DNA from: Talpa occidentalis
Lineage: Eukaryota > Chordata > Mammalia > Eulipotyphla > Talpidae
Assembly (NCBI RefSeq): GCF_014898055.3
Contig: NW_023604861.1
Span: 102,736,083 to 102,800,082, forward strand
DNA length: 64,000 nt
Direction: 5' to 3'
Shown here: positions 1 through 11,674 of the stretch, one piece after another
Layout: every line of letters starts with the position of its first letter
How positions within the stretch are numbered: the first letter of the stretch is position 1
Position numbers and translations under genes: made by a program
The notes under the pieces: generated by a model
Seen by the model: the letters and a program-made list of their open reading frames with translations, nothing else
What the model was told of the DNA's origin: nothing
Databases searched by the model: none

Positions 1-273
1 TGTTTGTTTTTAAGATTTATTTATTTATGCATACAAGAGTTGGGATACAGGCCAGAGACGCGGGGGGTTAGAGAGGTTTCACCAGAGACAGAGTGGGGAA
101 CAGAACAAGCAGACTGACTGAAATACACTGCTGAGGGAGCAGTGGGCGAGACAGGAGAGGTCTGCTGTGCCATGTGGGTAGCTCCCTGGCCGACCGGGGA
201 CTGAACTCTTGCTGCAGAGGCTTCAGATTGCTTCATAGTGCTGTGCTTAACCCATTGAGCCACCAGGGAGGCC
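1..273 (-). repeat. tRNA-derived SINE, older subfamily, cut by window edge
   Basis: The reverse-strand copy has its AAATAAATAAATCTT-type tail at the left and its head (GGGCCTCCCTGGTGGCTCA) ending at 273. It lies in a SLC9A4 intron. The A/B-box region is readable (TTCAGTCCCCGG at the B box), so it derives from a tRNA-like promoter. Confidence 0.9.
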
Positions 274-1115
274 CGTTCTCACAACACTTTGAATAAACTA
301 TTTTCTTCTGTAGTAACAAACTCTCAGCTTAGCTACAGTGGCCCCTCTCACCTCCCCCTCTCAGTTCTCTCATATCTTGTCTCATGTGGTTCATCTTCCT
401 GAAGAGAACATCCACTCATTGTTCAAGACTCAGTTCAGTGCAATACACCATTTCCACCTAAGAATGAATTAAGTACCCTTTGCCTGTTCTGTAACTCCCT
501 GTGGATCCCAATATCTTATTGCAGGGTAAATGAGACGGTCAGGCTTTTATGCTGCTGGTCTCTTTGGCTATCATCTACACCCTTGAGTGCAGGAGGCACT
601 TAGGAGCATGGGCACAGGGCACTCATGCCTGATGGTGGACACCTGGAGTAGGGTGTGGGCATGTGTAAGTGTGCATACCTGAGCCTGGAGGCTGAGGCTA
701 TAAGTGCAGCGCCACTCTGGCAGAAGAAACAAGAGGACAAGACGAGTGACTACAGAGAGGCAGGACTACGAGAAGAGGCCAGAGAGAGCCCAAAGAGAAA
801 GAATAAGATTTGTAGGGTGCTGGGAGGACTGCCAGTCTACTGCCCCCCTGGCCTGCCTGCCTTGTGCATGCTGACTTATCTGAACACAAAATAGTATTTT
901 GTGTTTCCCACCCCCGCCCCAATAGACTGTTAGTCTTTTGGAGATCAGAATTTTAACTTACCCATTTTATAAAATTATGTGCCTACCATGACACCTGGCA
1001 TTAGAACATTTGCTTTATTGCTGTTGAACTGAATACTCTCAACAAAGCATCCTTTAGCCAGGATTCCAATCCCATTAACTAGCAGGACCAATGACTCAGG
1101 GGAAACTGGCACCTT
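274..1115. other. SLC9A4 intron, unique
   Basis: No exon, RNA gene or recognisable repeat was seen. Short open frames here lack similarity to anything I know. Confidence 0.6.
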
Positions 1116-1130
1116 GAAAAAGCAAGTTCC

Positions 1131-1394
1131 GGCCTCCCTGGTGGCACAAGCTGTTAAGCACAGAATTATGAAGCAATCCACAGCCTCTGCAGCACGAGTT
1201 CGATCCCCAGCCAGCCAGGGAGCAACCCATATGGCATAGTAGACCTTTCCTGTCTCACCCGTAGCAGTGTATTTCAGTCAGTCTGCCTGTTCTGTTCCCC
1301 ACTCTGTCTCTGGTGTATTGTCTCACCCCCTGCATCTCTGGTCTGTGCCCCAGTCCTTGTATGCATAAATAAATAAATCTTAAAAAAAAAAAAA
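1131..1394 (+). repeat. tRNA-derived SINE with 15-bp TSD
   Basis: The copy is full length with head, B box GTTCGATCCCC at about 1199, and a poly(A) tail ending in 1394. Target-site duplications GAAAAAGCAAGTTCC (1116-1130) and GAAAAAGCAATTTCC (1395-1409) differ at one base. Confidence 0.95.
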
Positions 1395-1409
1395 GAAAAA
1401 GCAATTTCC

Positions 1410-2092
1410 AGTTAAGTGCTTTGGAAACATGTGTCTGAACACCAGTGTTGTATCATCCAACTGGTATAAGGACAAGGAAGAAATATTTCATAAAACTAAA
1501 TTGATTCAATTTGAAAGACTCTTTTTTAACCTTTTTCCTATTCTGACCTTTCTACTGTTTTGGCTTTTATTTTGGGGTCTTTATTTTTGTATATAACCTA
1601 TTTCTTTTATTGGAACATGCACATTTTCCACAACTTAATATTAATGAAATCGGAATTCATCTTTTAATCAAAGCCCTCTTTCATTTTGAGAATGGTGATA
1701 ATAAATGGTTGTTTTTTTTAAATGTGACTTTAATGGATAAAATTTAAAAAACAGCAATCTTATGGGAATTTCCAAAGTGTTTTCGATATTTTCCTGATCC
1801 ATTTAATTCAAACAACTGCTGTGGGAGCACAGAGGTGGCCCAGGTGTGGAGCTGCAGGGCCAGCCTGAGGCACAGGCTCCTACCACAGGTGTGCCCTGGT
1901 TGGGGTGGTCTTGGTCACAGGCTTCTCGTCTTGGGGACACAGTTCACTCCTCTGTAATTGAAGCACATGCTTGAAATACCTCCGTGGTGCCCTCTTGTGC
2001 TAGTAGTTTTGATTGGTTTGTGGCTTCCTGAGGTTAAAATTCAATTTGTACTGGTCACATCATTGAGTATTGACATTCCATTCTTTCTGCAG
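1410..2092. other. SLC9A4 intron, unique
   Basis: AT-rich up to 1800, then ordinary composition. It ends in the splice acceptor of the first visible exon. No repeat was recognised. Confidence 0.6.
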
Positions 2093-2224
2093 ACCCTGTC
2101 CTACAACAAATACAACCTCAAACCCCAAACAAGTGAGAGGCAGGCTAAAGAGATCCTGATCCGCCGCCAGAACACCTTACGAGAGAGCATGAGGAAAGGC
2201 CAGAGCCTGCCCTGGGGAAAACCG
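2093..2224 (+). CDS. SLC9A4: SLC9A4 (NHE4) internal coding exon, third from last
   Basis: The 132-bp exon begins after a pyrimidine tract and AG at 2091-2092 and ends before GTAAGG at 2225, so it is phase 0 at both ends and encodes 44 residues. The reading [12 protein letters not shown] then [13 protein letters not shown] and [10 protein letters not shown] matches the cytoplasmic regulatory tail of plasma-membrane Na+/H+ exchangers. The SYNKYNLKP version is the one I recall for NHE4; NHE2 has SYNRHSL there. NHE4 swaps external Na+ for internal H+ on basolateral membranes of stomach and kidney epithelia. This tail lies after the transmembrane exchanger domain, whose exons are left of the window. 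The basic [10 protein letters not shown] stretch resembles a kinase-type site, which is inference. Assignment to SLC9A4 is supported by the two downstream exons and by SLC9A2 further right. Confidence 0.93.
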
Positions 2225-2894
2225 GTAAGGTGGAGGCTGTTGAGGCCCTGAGAACTGCACTGTCCCTGTATAGGTCTCCTCGGGTGACTGCCTTTGACAG
2301 CTAAGCAAACAAGAAGCTGAATACGAAAGTCAGAGGGTGAAGGACACCGAGACAGCCTCTTTCCCTGGGTCCAGGGTGTGGTCTGTGGGGCACATGGCAG
2401 CAAACTGCCCCCAGCTTGCGTCTGGGCCTGGAACACACTTACTGGATGAGTCCTAACCATCCCACAGTGACCAGGTACTGAGTCCTAGGACAGAGGATTA
2501 AGCTGGCTCTGGGAAGCCCTCTTTTCTCCCTAAAGGGAGAAGGGAGGAAATTGTTCTTGTCAAGATGCTTCACCTCATCTTCATGTCGTCCACTGTCCAC
2601 CTGAACTGTTCTATTTGAGACCGAATCAAACCAGTCTTATTGGAAATTCTGGATAGAGGTTGGTTGAAAATAAGCTCTATCTTAATCTCAGTGGGATTGT
2701 GGAAGCAACTTTGAGAAGCTCTTCATGGTCTATCTTATCCCAAGAGGGAAAAGAAATAGAGAAGTCATTCTGCTCTCTTGAAACAAAACAAGTGGCTGCA
2801 GTATAGTCGGTAGTGGGGCCTTCACTTTACTTACCCTGTGAAGTTCTGAGCTGCAGTAGCTAACTCTGCTTTAATTTCTACTTGTTACCCACAG

Positions 2895-2982
2895 GCTGAG
2901 CCCAAAAACATCCGCTACCTCTCCTTTCCCTATAGCCATCCTCAGTCTGTGAGAAGAGATGTGAGGGCTACTGAGGCCACAG
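2895..2982 (+). CDS. SLC9A4: SLC9A4 penultimate coding exon
   Basis: This 88-bp exon lies between ACCCACAG (ends 2894) and GTAACC (starts 2983). It reads [19 protein letters not shown] and then [10 protein letters not shown], with one base left over, so it ends in phase 1. The KNIRYLS(Y/F)PY core is an NHE4-specific tail sequence as I remember it, and it continues the previous exon in frame (GKP then AEPKNIRY). Both splice sites look normal. No exchanger catalytic residues lie here; the segment is cytosolic and predicted to be flexible. The intron to the left (2225-2894, 670 bp) shows no repeat or other feature I could recognise. Confidence 0.93.
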
Positions 2983-3190
2983 GTAACCTGCATGCTTGGC
3001 TCTTCTTCCTGTGTGAATGGAAAGCAAACATATTTCGTATCTGGGTCTGGTACTCCCAGGCCCAGAAAATAACCTACCAAATAGGACCTTCTACTTTTGG
3101 GGAGCAGGGAAACAGTCATTTTTAATGATCTAAAAACAATCGATTATATAAAATTTCCACAGCTTGTTTAGTTATTAACAAATATTTAAG

Positions 3191-3477
3191 GGCGGCTCCC
3201 TGGTGGTGCAAGGGGTTCAGCACTGTAATATGAAAGCAATCCGCAGCCTCTGCAGCACGAGTTCGATCCCTGGCTGGACAGGGAGCAATCCACATGGAGC
3301 AGCAGACCTCTCCTGACTTGCCCACTGCTCCCCTCAGCAGTGCTTTCAGTCCGTCTGCCCGTTCTGTTCCCCACTCTGTCTCTGGTGAATCCTCTCATCC
3401 CCCCGTCCTCCGCCCCCTCATCTCTGGCTTGTACTCCAGCTCTTGTATGCATAAATAAATAAATCTTTTTAAAAAAG
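3191..3477 (+). repeat. tRNA-derived SINE with 12-bp TSD
   Basis: The copy is complete. TSD CAAATATTTAAG is at 3179-3190 and 3478-3489. Its head reads GGCGGCTCCCTGG, a slightly altered start. Confidence 0.93.
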
Positions 3478-3507
3478 CAAATATTTAAGATACTTTCAGT
3501 TTTTTTT

Positions 3508-3749
3508 AAAGATTTATTTTTATTTATACAATAGCTGGGGTATAGGCCAGAGGTGTGGGAGGGTGAGAGGATTCACTGGAGACAGAGTGGGGAGCAGAAC
3601 AGGCAGACAGATGAAAGCACTGCTGAGGGGAGCAGTGGGCTTGCCATGTGGGAATCTCCCTGACAGGCCAGGAATGGAACATGCACTGCAGAGGCTGCGG
3701 ACAGCTTCACAGGGCTGTGTTCAACCCGCTGTGCCACCAGGGAGGCCCA
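3508..3749 (-). repeat. Reverse-strand SINE with TSD, adjacent to the previous copy
   Basis: TSD ATACTTTCAGTTTTTT is at 3490-3505 and again from 3750. The left TSD begins on the base after the right TSD of the 3191-3477 copy, so the two SINEs form an inverted pair about 30 bp apart inside a SLC9A4 intron. Confidence 0.93.
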
Positions 3750-3897
3750 ATACTTTCAGTTTTTTTAATGAATACAAAAAATGTTATATAAGAAGTATCT
3801 TGAACCATTTATGATTGATTTTTACATAAATAACCAATTATAGCCTTAATATACTTCCTAGAAGCAAACTATTTTAAGTCAAAAATTACTTATATTT

Positions 3898-4183
3898 GGG
3901 GCCTCCCTGGTGGCGCAGAGGTTGAGCGCTGGGTTGCAAAGCTGCCCGCAGCCTCTGCAGCGCTGGTTCGATCCCCGGCTGCTCCCCGGCCACTGGAGGA
4001 GGGTCCCACATGGCGTGCAGACCTCTCCTGCAGCCCGCTGCTCCCCTCAGCAGTGTACTTCGGTCCTTCTGCCTGCTCTGCTCCCTGCTCTGGCTCTGGT
4101 GAATTCTCTCACCCTCCCACGCTTCTGACTGTACCCAGTGCTTGTATGTATCAATCAATCAATCAATCAATAAATCTTTAAAA
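3898..4183 (+). repeat. SINE, younger GC-rich subfamily
   Basis: The head GCGCAGAGGTTGAGCGCTGG and the 3' half CTGACTGTACCCAGTGCTTG mark the subfamily with a GCGC head and a TCTGACTGTACCCAG tail. The tail is an (ATCA)n run instead of AAATA. TSD AAAAATTACTTATATTT is at 3881-3897 and 4184-4200. Confidence 0.95.
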
Positions 4184-4200
4184 AAAAATTACTTATATTT

Positions 4201-4488
4201 AGGGGCCTCCCTGGTGGCACAAGGGGTTAAGACACAACCTATGAAGCTATCTGCAACCATTGCAGAATGAGTTCAATCCCCGGCCAGGGAGCTACCCACA
4301 TGGCCACATGGCACAGCAAACCTCTTCTGTCTTGCCCGCTTCTCCTCTCAGCAGTGTATTTCAGTCAATCTGCCTGTTCTGTTCTCCACTCTGTCTGGTG
4401 AATCCTCTCACCCACCCCCCAACACTTCTGGCCTGTACCCCACTTCTTGTATGCATAAATAAATAAATCTTTTTTAAAAAGTATTTTA
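4201..4488 (+). repeat. SINE, older subfamily, inserted at the same target
   Basis: It follows directly after the second copy of the 17-bp target sequence and is followed by a third copy at 4489-4505. The body is the TGGCACAAGGGGTTAAG type with tail GTATGCATAAATAAATAAATC. Confidence 0.94.
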
Positions 4489-4884
4489 AAAAATTACTTA
4501 TATTTAAATTTACCCTCAAGCCAACAGTGAGAAATTGTTGTTTCTGAATACTTTTTACAATCACTGTGATATTATCAGATTTTTGAGTAATTTAAAGTAT
4601 TATAAGATAAAATTTATATACTATAATTAATTTTTATATATGTTTGATATTTAGTGAGGTTGGAAAATGTTTCATATTTTTAGAGAACTTTTTGGAGACA
4701 TTTCTGTTTCTGCTTTTGTCTATTTTTTCTATTTGCCCTCCAACCCTATCCCTGTCTCGGTCTCTTTCTCTCTTCTCTATACTCTTGACATACCACTCCT
4801 GACCCACACATGATGTATATAAAGGCAAATGTGACAGCCTGGGGAAGAGGGATACACAGTTGGACAAGACTTTTCAAACTCCAG

Positions 4885-5065
4885 TCCCATCTTCACTGTG
4901 AGATGCTGAAAATATGTAACCTCTTGAGGCCTCAGCCTCTTTACCTATGACATGAAGGTCATAATTATACTGATCTCCAAGGGTTGTTCTGAGACTTAAA
5001 TCACATAGTAGATGTAAAGTGACCAGCACAGTAAAAGGCACATAGCAGGTCCTCAGGGAATCAGT
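4885..5065 (+). repeat. MIR-like ancient SINE
   Basis: The order of blocks fits MIR: a CCTCAGCCTCTTTACCTATGA-type core, then ATACTGATCTCCAAGGGTTG, then the AGTAGATGTAAAGTGACCAGCACAG-type 3' part. Strongly diverged, as expected for a pre-eutherian element. Confidence 0.7.
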
Positions 5066-5557
5066 GCCACCATCATTACCATTATCGTGTGTCTGCCACA
5101 GTCTGTTCACCTCTCTCCTCCTCTGAAAGGAGAGCATCCAGTCATGCTTGTTTTGCCATGCATGGCTCTCTGCTGTGGCTCCCTTGCATCTTTCTCCACA
5201 ATTGGCTATTTCAAGGTCAAAAGGTGAAACGTGATTTTAAAGATTTCTGTAACCAATGATTAAAAAACAAATCATGATTAAAAATCAACATTTCCATATC
5301 ATGGTACCCTATAACCTTCAGTGGTTTAGCATTAGTATTACAACATAAATCGTCTTTGTGCCTGATGGCCTGGTACTTATTGCAGCAATTGATCTGATTA
5401 AAAAGAAAAGAAAACAAAACAAAAAACCTCCTTTGTTTACCTGGAGGAGAGTAACTTAATACAGAAGTTTCCATGTGCTTCTATTTATTATAATAATGCA
5501 CATATGATTTCTGTTTTCTTCCCTTCTTGGGGTAACTTCATTGAAAAGGGGCAATCA

Positions 5558-5841
5558 GGGCCTCCCTGGTGGCACAGCTGGTTGAGTGCAGTGCTGTGAA
5601 GCTGTCCACAGCCTCTGCAGCATGGGTTTGATACCTGGCCAGCCAGCTAGATACCCACATGGCATGGCAGACCTCTCCTGCCTCTCCCGCTGCTCCCCTC
5701 AGCATTGCCTTCAGTCAGTCTGCCTGTTCTGTTCCCTGCACTGTCTCTGGTGAATCCTCTCACCCTCCTGTACCTCTGACCTGTACCCCAGTTCTTGTAT
5801 GAAAAAAAATCTTTTAAAAAGTTTCCTTTAAAAAAAAAAAA
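5558..5841 (+). repeat. SINE near the last SLC9A4 intron end
   Basis: Head GGGCCTCCCTGGTGGCACAG, A-rich tail with two A runs. A degenerate TSD (AAAAGGGGCAATCA versus AAAAGGGAAAATCA) flanks it. It lies about 150 bp before the terminal exon acceptor. Confidence 0.9.
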
Positions 5842-5987
5842 GGGAAAATCAAGAGTAAGAAAGTTGAATGTAAGACAGAACCTCAGGAAGAATTCTGCTT
5901 TACTCTGAGTTCCTACCATCTGGATATCAAGTCCTAATTTTCTGACCTCAAGTTTTCTTCTTTCCTCCTATTATCATATTTTCCTAG

Positions 5988-6346
5988 ATAATGATAGCAG
6001 TGATTCAGAACTCCTGTCCATTATGTTCAGTCCACCCCATCGAACAGGGTCGTTTCCTGATAGAAGACTGGCGCAGGACATGATCCCAATGAAGAGCCTA
6101 CACAGAGAAGGGAAACCCTCCAACTTCAACTTGAGCCATCAGAGAAACCCAAGCCATGAAGAGCATGTTGGAGACAGAAGGGTGGTGATAAGGCCTAAGC
6201 CACTCTTTCATGCAGTGAATGAAGAGTATGAATCTGGAGAGGAGAGTGAAGAAGAGGCCGCCACAGTTGGGTCCAGATGGTCAGCTGCGCACAGACACAG
6301 CAGGGAACATCATAAGTCCCATAGCCCTTTGCTCCACAGAAAATAG
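5988..6346 (+). CDS. SLC9A4: SLC9A4 terminal coding exon with stop codon
   Basis: The exon starts after TTTTCCTAG (ends 5987). Its first two bases complete the aspartate codon split across the intron, giving DNDSSDSELLSIMFSPPHR, and translation ends at TAG 6344-6346. It encodes 118 residues plus the split codon, so the window covers about 192 residues, roughly the last quarter of a protein of about 800. Recognisable NHE4 tail landmarks are IPMKSLHR, RPKPLFHAV, an acidic run (EEYESGEESEEE) and the closing HHKSHSPLLHRK. The frame is open and both the splice acceptor and stop are intact, so the gene looks functional here. Compared with my memory of the human tail, the middle (LSIMFSPPHRTGSFPDRR) is the most diverged part, as is common for exchanger tails. 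Confidence 0.94.
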
Positions 6347-8140
6347 TCTTCTGGTTCACAAGATTTTTCTGTATTTTTCATTAGTCCATCTTCCAATTAT
6401 TGTGAAAGAAGAATTTTCAGAGTTCTGAGGAAACTTCTTCAGTTTACTTTTTTGAAATTATTAGACACATCTATAAGAAGCAAGGGGATTTTTTCAGAGG
6501 ATTGGGTACAGACTTGCAGACTCTACCACATTCTTAGCTGGTATACTTTGCAGATGAATTTGCTGTGAGTGACAGATATTAATCACCTAAGGAATTAGTC
6601 ACTAAAAATTCCTAGGAGTATGTGACCCATGTAATTTATTGAGATACAAGTGCGACTACACAGTAATCCACCTTGACTATATGTACGTGCAATTTTTAGT
6701 CAAGTTAGAACAAGGGAGAGTCTTAGAACTTGCCGGCCCAACCCCTGCCTTTACAAATAAGGGCAATTGTCCAAGGTCATGTCATGAGTTGCTGGCTTTA
6801 TAAGCTGAGTGTCTTTTCTCCCAAGTGAATGCATTTGATTTTGATTTTGATAATCATTCTACAATAATTACATTTCTGAGATTTGAAATTTGTCATAACA
6901 TTGCTATTTTTTAATCAGTAACTGTTCTGTTACAAAAAGAGAAGTTAGACAAACTATGGGATTAAGCTGTAAACAATGGACTTGTACTCTATTTTATGAT
7001 TGGAATATTTATTTTAAAGGCAAATTTTAGAAATGAAATGGCCATAAACAGGCTTTAATAGTAATAATGCAAACAACAGATTTTTATTAGATGTGTGCTA
7101 GTAGGATATGATTATTTTACTCTCATCTTTGAAACTCCTTTTCTATTTAATTTTCTATCCTGATCATCCCCAAACTTGACCTTGACTTTTCCCTTGCCCG
7201 CTTTGCTAGATGATTATCATTCCTTCCTCCTTCCCCTTTCTCTCTTCTAGTCACCCTTCAAACGAATGTCCATTAAGTGCTATTTAATGTGCCAAATAAC
7301 TTATGTATAATGACCAATGAGTCAAAGTATTATTTATCATTTTTACTTTTGATATATCTATCTCCACTTGATTTAAATCTGTGCTTCTTTAAAGGTCAAG
7401 TTCCAATGCCCCAGTTTCCTTTGAGCTGTCTTAATCCCCTTAAATAGAAGAGGTCAAATGATCCCTTCCTCCTGGATGCCTCATACCACTTTGAACATAT
7501 GACGGAACTTACCTGGGAATTTTCACTTGTGCTTGTGTGACTACTCCTTTGTTCATTTTAAATTTCATTTATCACTTGTGATTTTCATATCTCAGATTTA
7601 CCTTTTTTACTTTTTTTAGCTTTGATCAGTTTTTCTGTAAGGCATTATGATATCTTGCACATGGTAGGTTATCAATAAATGTTGAAGTAATGATAACATT
7701 TTGGAGCTAGAAAAGATTTTGGAGGTGTATGTCATCTTATTTTCCCGATGACAAAAATGAGGTCTTGAGAAGCTATCTGGTGCCAGTTCAGTGTGTGCTT
7801 TTCCTGAAGGATGAGGACTTGTCTTCTAGTATGGCTTATGGATGACAGTGGCTAACAAAGGACACATGCCTTCCTTCTGGATTTGTATTTCCTGACTGGC
7901 ATTCACTCAGTTTCCTGCTGCAGTGGTAGAAATGATGATCGAAGGAGCCCACTGTCTTTCTTTTTCTGAATCTGAAATGCAAAATAGTTTCTAAGTTGTC
8001 TAAATATTTTGATTTTGATAAAACTGATTTGATTCTACCAAATAATTGTAATCATGCTAAAGAGGTAGAAATTATTCTAAAACCTGGGACTCTCTGTTTT
8101 TTTCTTTTTGTTTAAATAAACAGCAGCCAAAGCAACAGGA
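6347..8140 (+). other. SLC9A4: SLC9A4 3' UTR, end uncertain
   Basis: Non-coding sequence follows the SLC9A4 stop. Candidate AATAAA poly(A) signals are at 7674-7679 (inside an L2 3' end), 8115-8120 and 8838-8843. I cannot tell which is used, so the end given is a placeholder just past the second signal. The stretch to about 7180 is unique, AT-rich sequence with no repeat I recognise. Confidence 0.4.
7180..7690 (+). repeat. L2 3' end with AATAAA
   Basis: The succession CTTCCTCCTGGATGCCTCA, CATTTATCACTTGTGATT, TTGCACATGGTAGGTTATCAATAAATGTTGAA is the L2 3' end in order. The AATAAA at 7674-7679 is the L2's own and may serve SLC9A4. Confidence 0.65.
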
Positions 8141-9554
8141 AAAAACTTCCTGGCCCATGAGAGGGAGACAGTGAGCCATGATCCTTAAACTGGAGCTAAA
8201 GATACAAAGACAGAGGAGTCACCAGAAATCACCATTCCACAGCCATGTACAAAACTGAATTTTTGAGCAATGAGTGCCTACCACCTTCACTGGACTCCTC
8301 ATAACAATAGAACACCACATTGTAAAGGTTCTTCCCAAAGTGGCTGCCAAGACCTAAGGAGTAGTGCAATCCTTGTAACTCCTATTTTTCTCTGAGATGC
8401 TAGTACCATCTAGAAGAGGTCTAGCGGTTTTATTGACAAGATTGAAACTTACCCCTTCAGTTGGTAGAAGTCATTTAGGAGTTGCTTTCTCAGAGGCCAT
8501 TTTGTCACCTGGACACTGTTTGCCAGGGCTGCCCAAGCCTGGGAAGAGGCCCTGCAGCTTTTGTCTGGAAGGTGTGGCAGATTGAGGACCCTAGTTGTCC
8601 TGGTAGCTCTGGAAGACTTGGGTGATCCATAGTGGAAATGGCCTCTTTGATCCATTATTATTTCAAAATGCAGTGGTATGTGATTATCACTGCATTTGCC
8701 ACAGTCCACTTGGGAGGTATCCAGGGGAATGTTGTTGGTGTTTGGTTTCAGATGATGAGACTTTCCTACAAGCACCAAGCCATGCAGCAGAGCAAGTTTC
8801 CTCATTACGCAAGATCTGCTTCTTGTTTCAGGGAGAAAATAAAATCCTGTAAGGGGTGCTTCAATGGTCCACTGGATAGTGTACTGTCTCTGTTAGTGGC
8901 AGAATTTGCCCTTTTATTTTCAACTTCAAAAAGTTTGGACACAACCCACAAAATCTTAATTTTCCTTCATTAGTCTTTTGTTTTTAATTTTTCAAACCTA
9001 TTCATATTGTTATCTTGCATGCTCTTGAGTTTCAGTGAACTCTGAAGTTGAATGACACAGTTTCCTCTTACCTGCCCGATACAGTGGCTTTTCACCTCAG
9101 AGGTTTTCCACACATTTTCTGACGTGTGGGATAAGGTTAATATTCTTATTCATCCTCCTCAAACCTAACAGGATGCCATGGGCACTGTCGTGTCTTAAAT
9201 CAGCCTGCTAAAAGCAAAACATTGCTCACAGAATGGAATCTTTCAGAACAAAATGGAAATGAGATGCTAGACACTTTATTATGCTTCCTTCACGTGTTTT
9301 CTCTCTCAGGAAGGTCCTAAAGATCTGTACTTCTCCTCTTGGAAAAAGTTAAAGGGTCATGGAAGATGGGACTAGAATTACCACCTGAAAGTGGTGAGAG
9401 AATGACCATTCCTGTATAAGAAATGACTACTACGGCAGGCGTGTGAGCACTCACATCTTCTGCCTGCAAAATTGTTTTCAGCCTGCAGCGAAGCTCCGAG
9501 AATCCCCCCTCACCTATTCACATGCCTGCCATTCAGATCATTAAATCAATTTAG
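7691..9554. other. Distal 3' UTR or intergenic, no gene seen
   Basis: Two AATAAA motifs (8115, 8838) are present. The open frames at 8397-8973 show no recognisable domain. Nothing else was seen. Confidence 0.5.
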
Positions 9555-9760
9555 TTAGTTTGGAGCTCAGACTCTGAAGTCAAACCACTTCTATTAGCTG
9601 TGGAGACTTGGGCAAGTTATCTTTCATATGCTGAAATTTACCAATTGATAAAATAAGTTAATAGTTTACTGCCTCGTAGAATGATTGTGAGGTTTATGTG
9701 AGATAATATATGTAAAATTCTTAGCTTAGTGCTTGTTATTTAGAGCTTGATCACTAGCAG
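9555..9760 (+). repeat. MIR-like element
   Basis: Readable MIR core: AGCTCAGACTCTGAAGTCAAA, then GAGACTTGGGCAAGTTATC, then a GTGAGGTTTATGTGAGATAAT block and an AATTCTTAGCTTAGTGCTTG end, all in consensus order. Confidence 0.75.
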
Positions 9761-10920
9761 CTATATTTATTTAGGCTAGAATATATGTACAATGAGAGAG
9801 GCTATACATTGATTTGACTGTGAAGTATAAGTAACAAAACTGAGACTTTTCTGAGAAGCAGTTTGATTGACAGAAGTAAAGAACATTGAAAAACACATTC
9901 ACAATTCTACCTGGTTGTGTCTCAATCTATCATCCATCAATCAATGGCAAAAACAGAGGTAAGATCTGATATGAATTCTGGTTTTTCAAAGCTTGTTTAT
10001 ATTTGTCAGTACCTCAGAGTTATTGCCTTTTCCTACATCAGAGGCACTTACCCTACTATACTATTTTAATCTTGGTTTATTCTCAAGGGACAATGAATTT
10101 AGAAATCCTGCCTCTGCACTACCATGGGGCTTCCCAGGTAGAAGAAAGGGGTCGGGGGGCTTTCTTTTGCTGGGGAAATAGTGGGTTTAATTCCTCAGCA
10201 TGCATATTCTTTTCTGCAAGAGCTCTTCCCTCCATAAAAGTGATTCTGTTAACTTAGGAACATTAACTAGAGAGATACGTTTCTAAGAATTTTCAGCATT
10301 GAAAAAAAAATAGTTTGCAGTATGTTTCAAAGCTTTTCAAAATTAGGAAAAATAATTTGTTTTTATAAATAAAGTCAGTGAATGTGCTGTTGTTGTTGAT
10401 TTTTGCAAGTGCATTTTATCAACAAATAAAATAGGTGGTTTTTTGTAGTTTTTGATTTTTTTTTCCCTGACAAAACTCTGTCAAGTATCTTATTTCTAAC
10501 TCCTCCTGAGAAAACCCAGCAGCACAAACAGAAGGCTTCTTTTAGGACACCGGGCATTGTTAATTGCTAAATGGACCATAAACCAAGGGCATAAAAGCGA
10601 TGCTGCTCACTCTTGTAATTAGCAAGTGATGTGTTGTTTCATCTGTGCACAATATTTGATTTAATAAATTATTTTTCTTTCTGAGACTAATGAGCTTCCA
10701 AGCCAGGGGCACTCAAATTAGTGTGACAGGTTAGACACCACAATCTCCATTACCTAGTTGTCTTCAAGTTAGGGCTTATTCAACAGAATACTGGACCCAG
10801 ACTATGAATGCAGCAAGATGGATAGACTATTTATTTCCAGGCACAGTAACACAGGTCTCAAATCAAAATAGATGGCCCTAAAATCAAGATGTTTACTCTG
10901 TGTTCTAGGAAATCTGTCTT
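9761..10920. other. Intergenic, AT-rich, no feature
   Basis: A (CAACAA)-like antisense run at about 10387 and short A runs only. No gene or recognised repeat. Confidence 0.55.
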
Positions 10921-10924
10921 GAAT

Positions 10925-11115
10925 AGAATAATAATAGCCAGCATTTTTAGCTTAGTCTGTATCAGGCACTATTCAAAATACCTGAATGGATAGATGGTAG
11001 TATCACCTCATTTTAAGTGAAACCACAAGGTTTTAGAGATTAAGTATCAGGTTCAAGGTCTCCCTGTTTCAAAGGAAGACCTTGGAAACCAGGTCTGTCT
11101 GGTTCAAAATCACCA
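10925..11115 (-). repeat. MIR-like element
   Basis: AATAATAGCCAGCATTTTTAG, CTGTATCAGGCACTATTC and the later TTTTAGAGATTAAGTATCAGG block follow the reverse complement of MIR, diverged. Confidence 0.6.
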
Positions 11116-11674
11116 ACCTGAACCTTCTCCTTGAGAAGAACTTGGAACTTAACAAGTGACTAAGATCCACACATAATTACCTTTCTCATTTCAAAAAACC
11201 TAATGGGAATAAGCAGACAAACTTCATCCTACCAAAAAACAACTGCATTAAATGCACAAATCAATACAATAAAAGATGTGGTAATTTTGAAAATGCTTTT
11301 CCAAACCTAATGGATGGTTTCAAATTAGATGATGAGTAGCATTAGTCATTTATGTCATTAAGATTGGTTTTGAAGACAAAGAATGTCTGATTTTAAATTG
11401 AAGTTTCATTTGAATATCAATTATATGTTGTTTCCAAAGAATTTTGATTTTTGTTCCCAAAAAAAGGTTCCCAACCAGACAATATTTACATTCCTGGGCA
11501 GCTCTGAGACTGCATAATGCTATTTACTCATGAGGGATAAACAAGCCAACAATCCACTGGAAGGATAGAAGCTGGTAGGAGAATCATTTTGACTATTGAA
11601 GCATTCATGCACCATTTAAAAAGGAACTTATATTCTTGATAAGCACTGTACCATTAGTTGAAAACATATTATAG

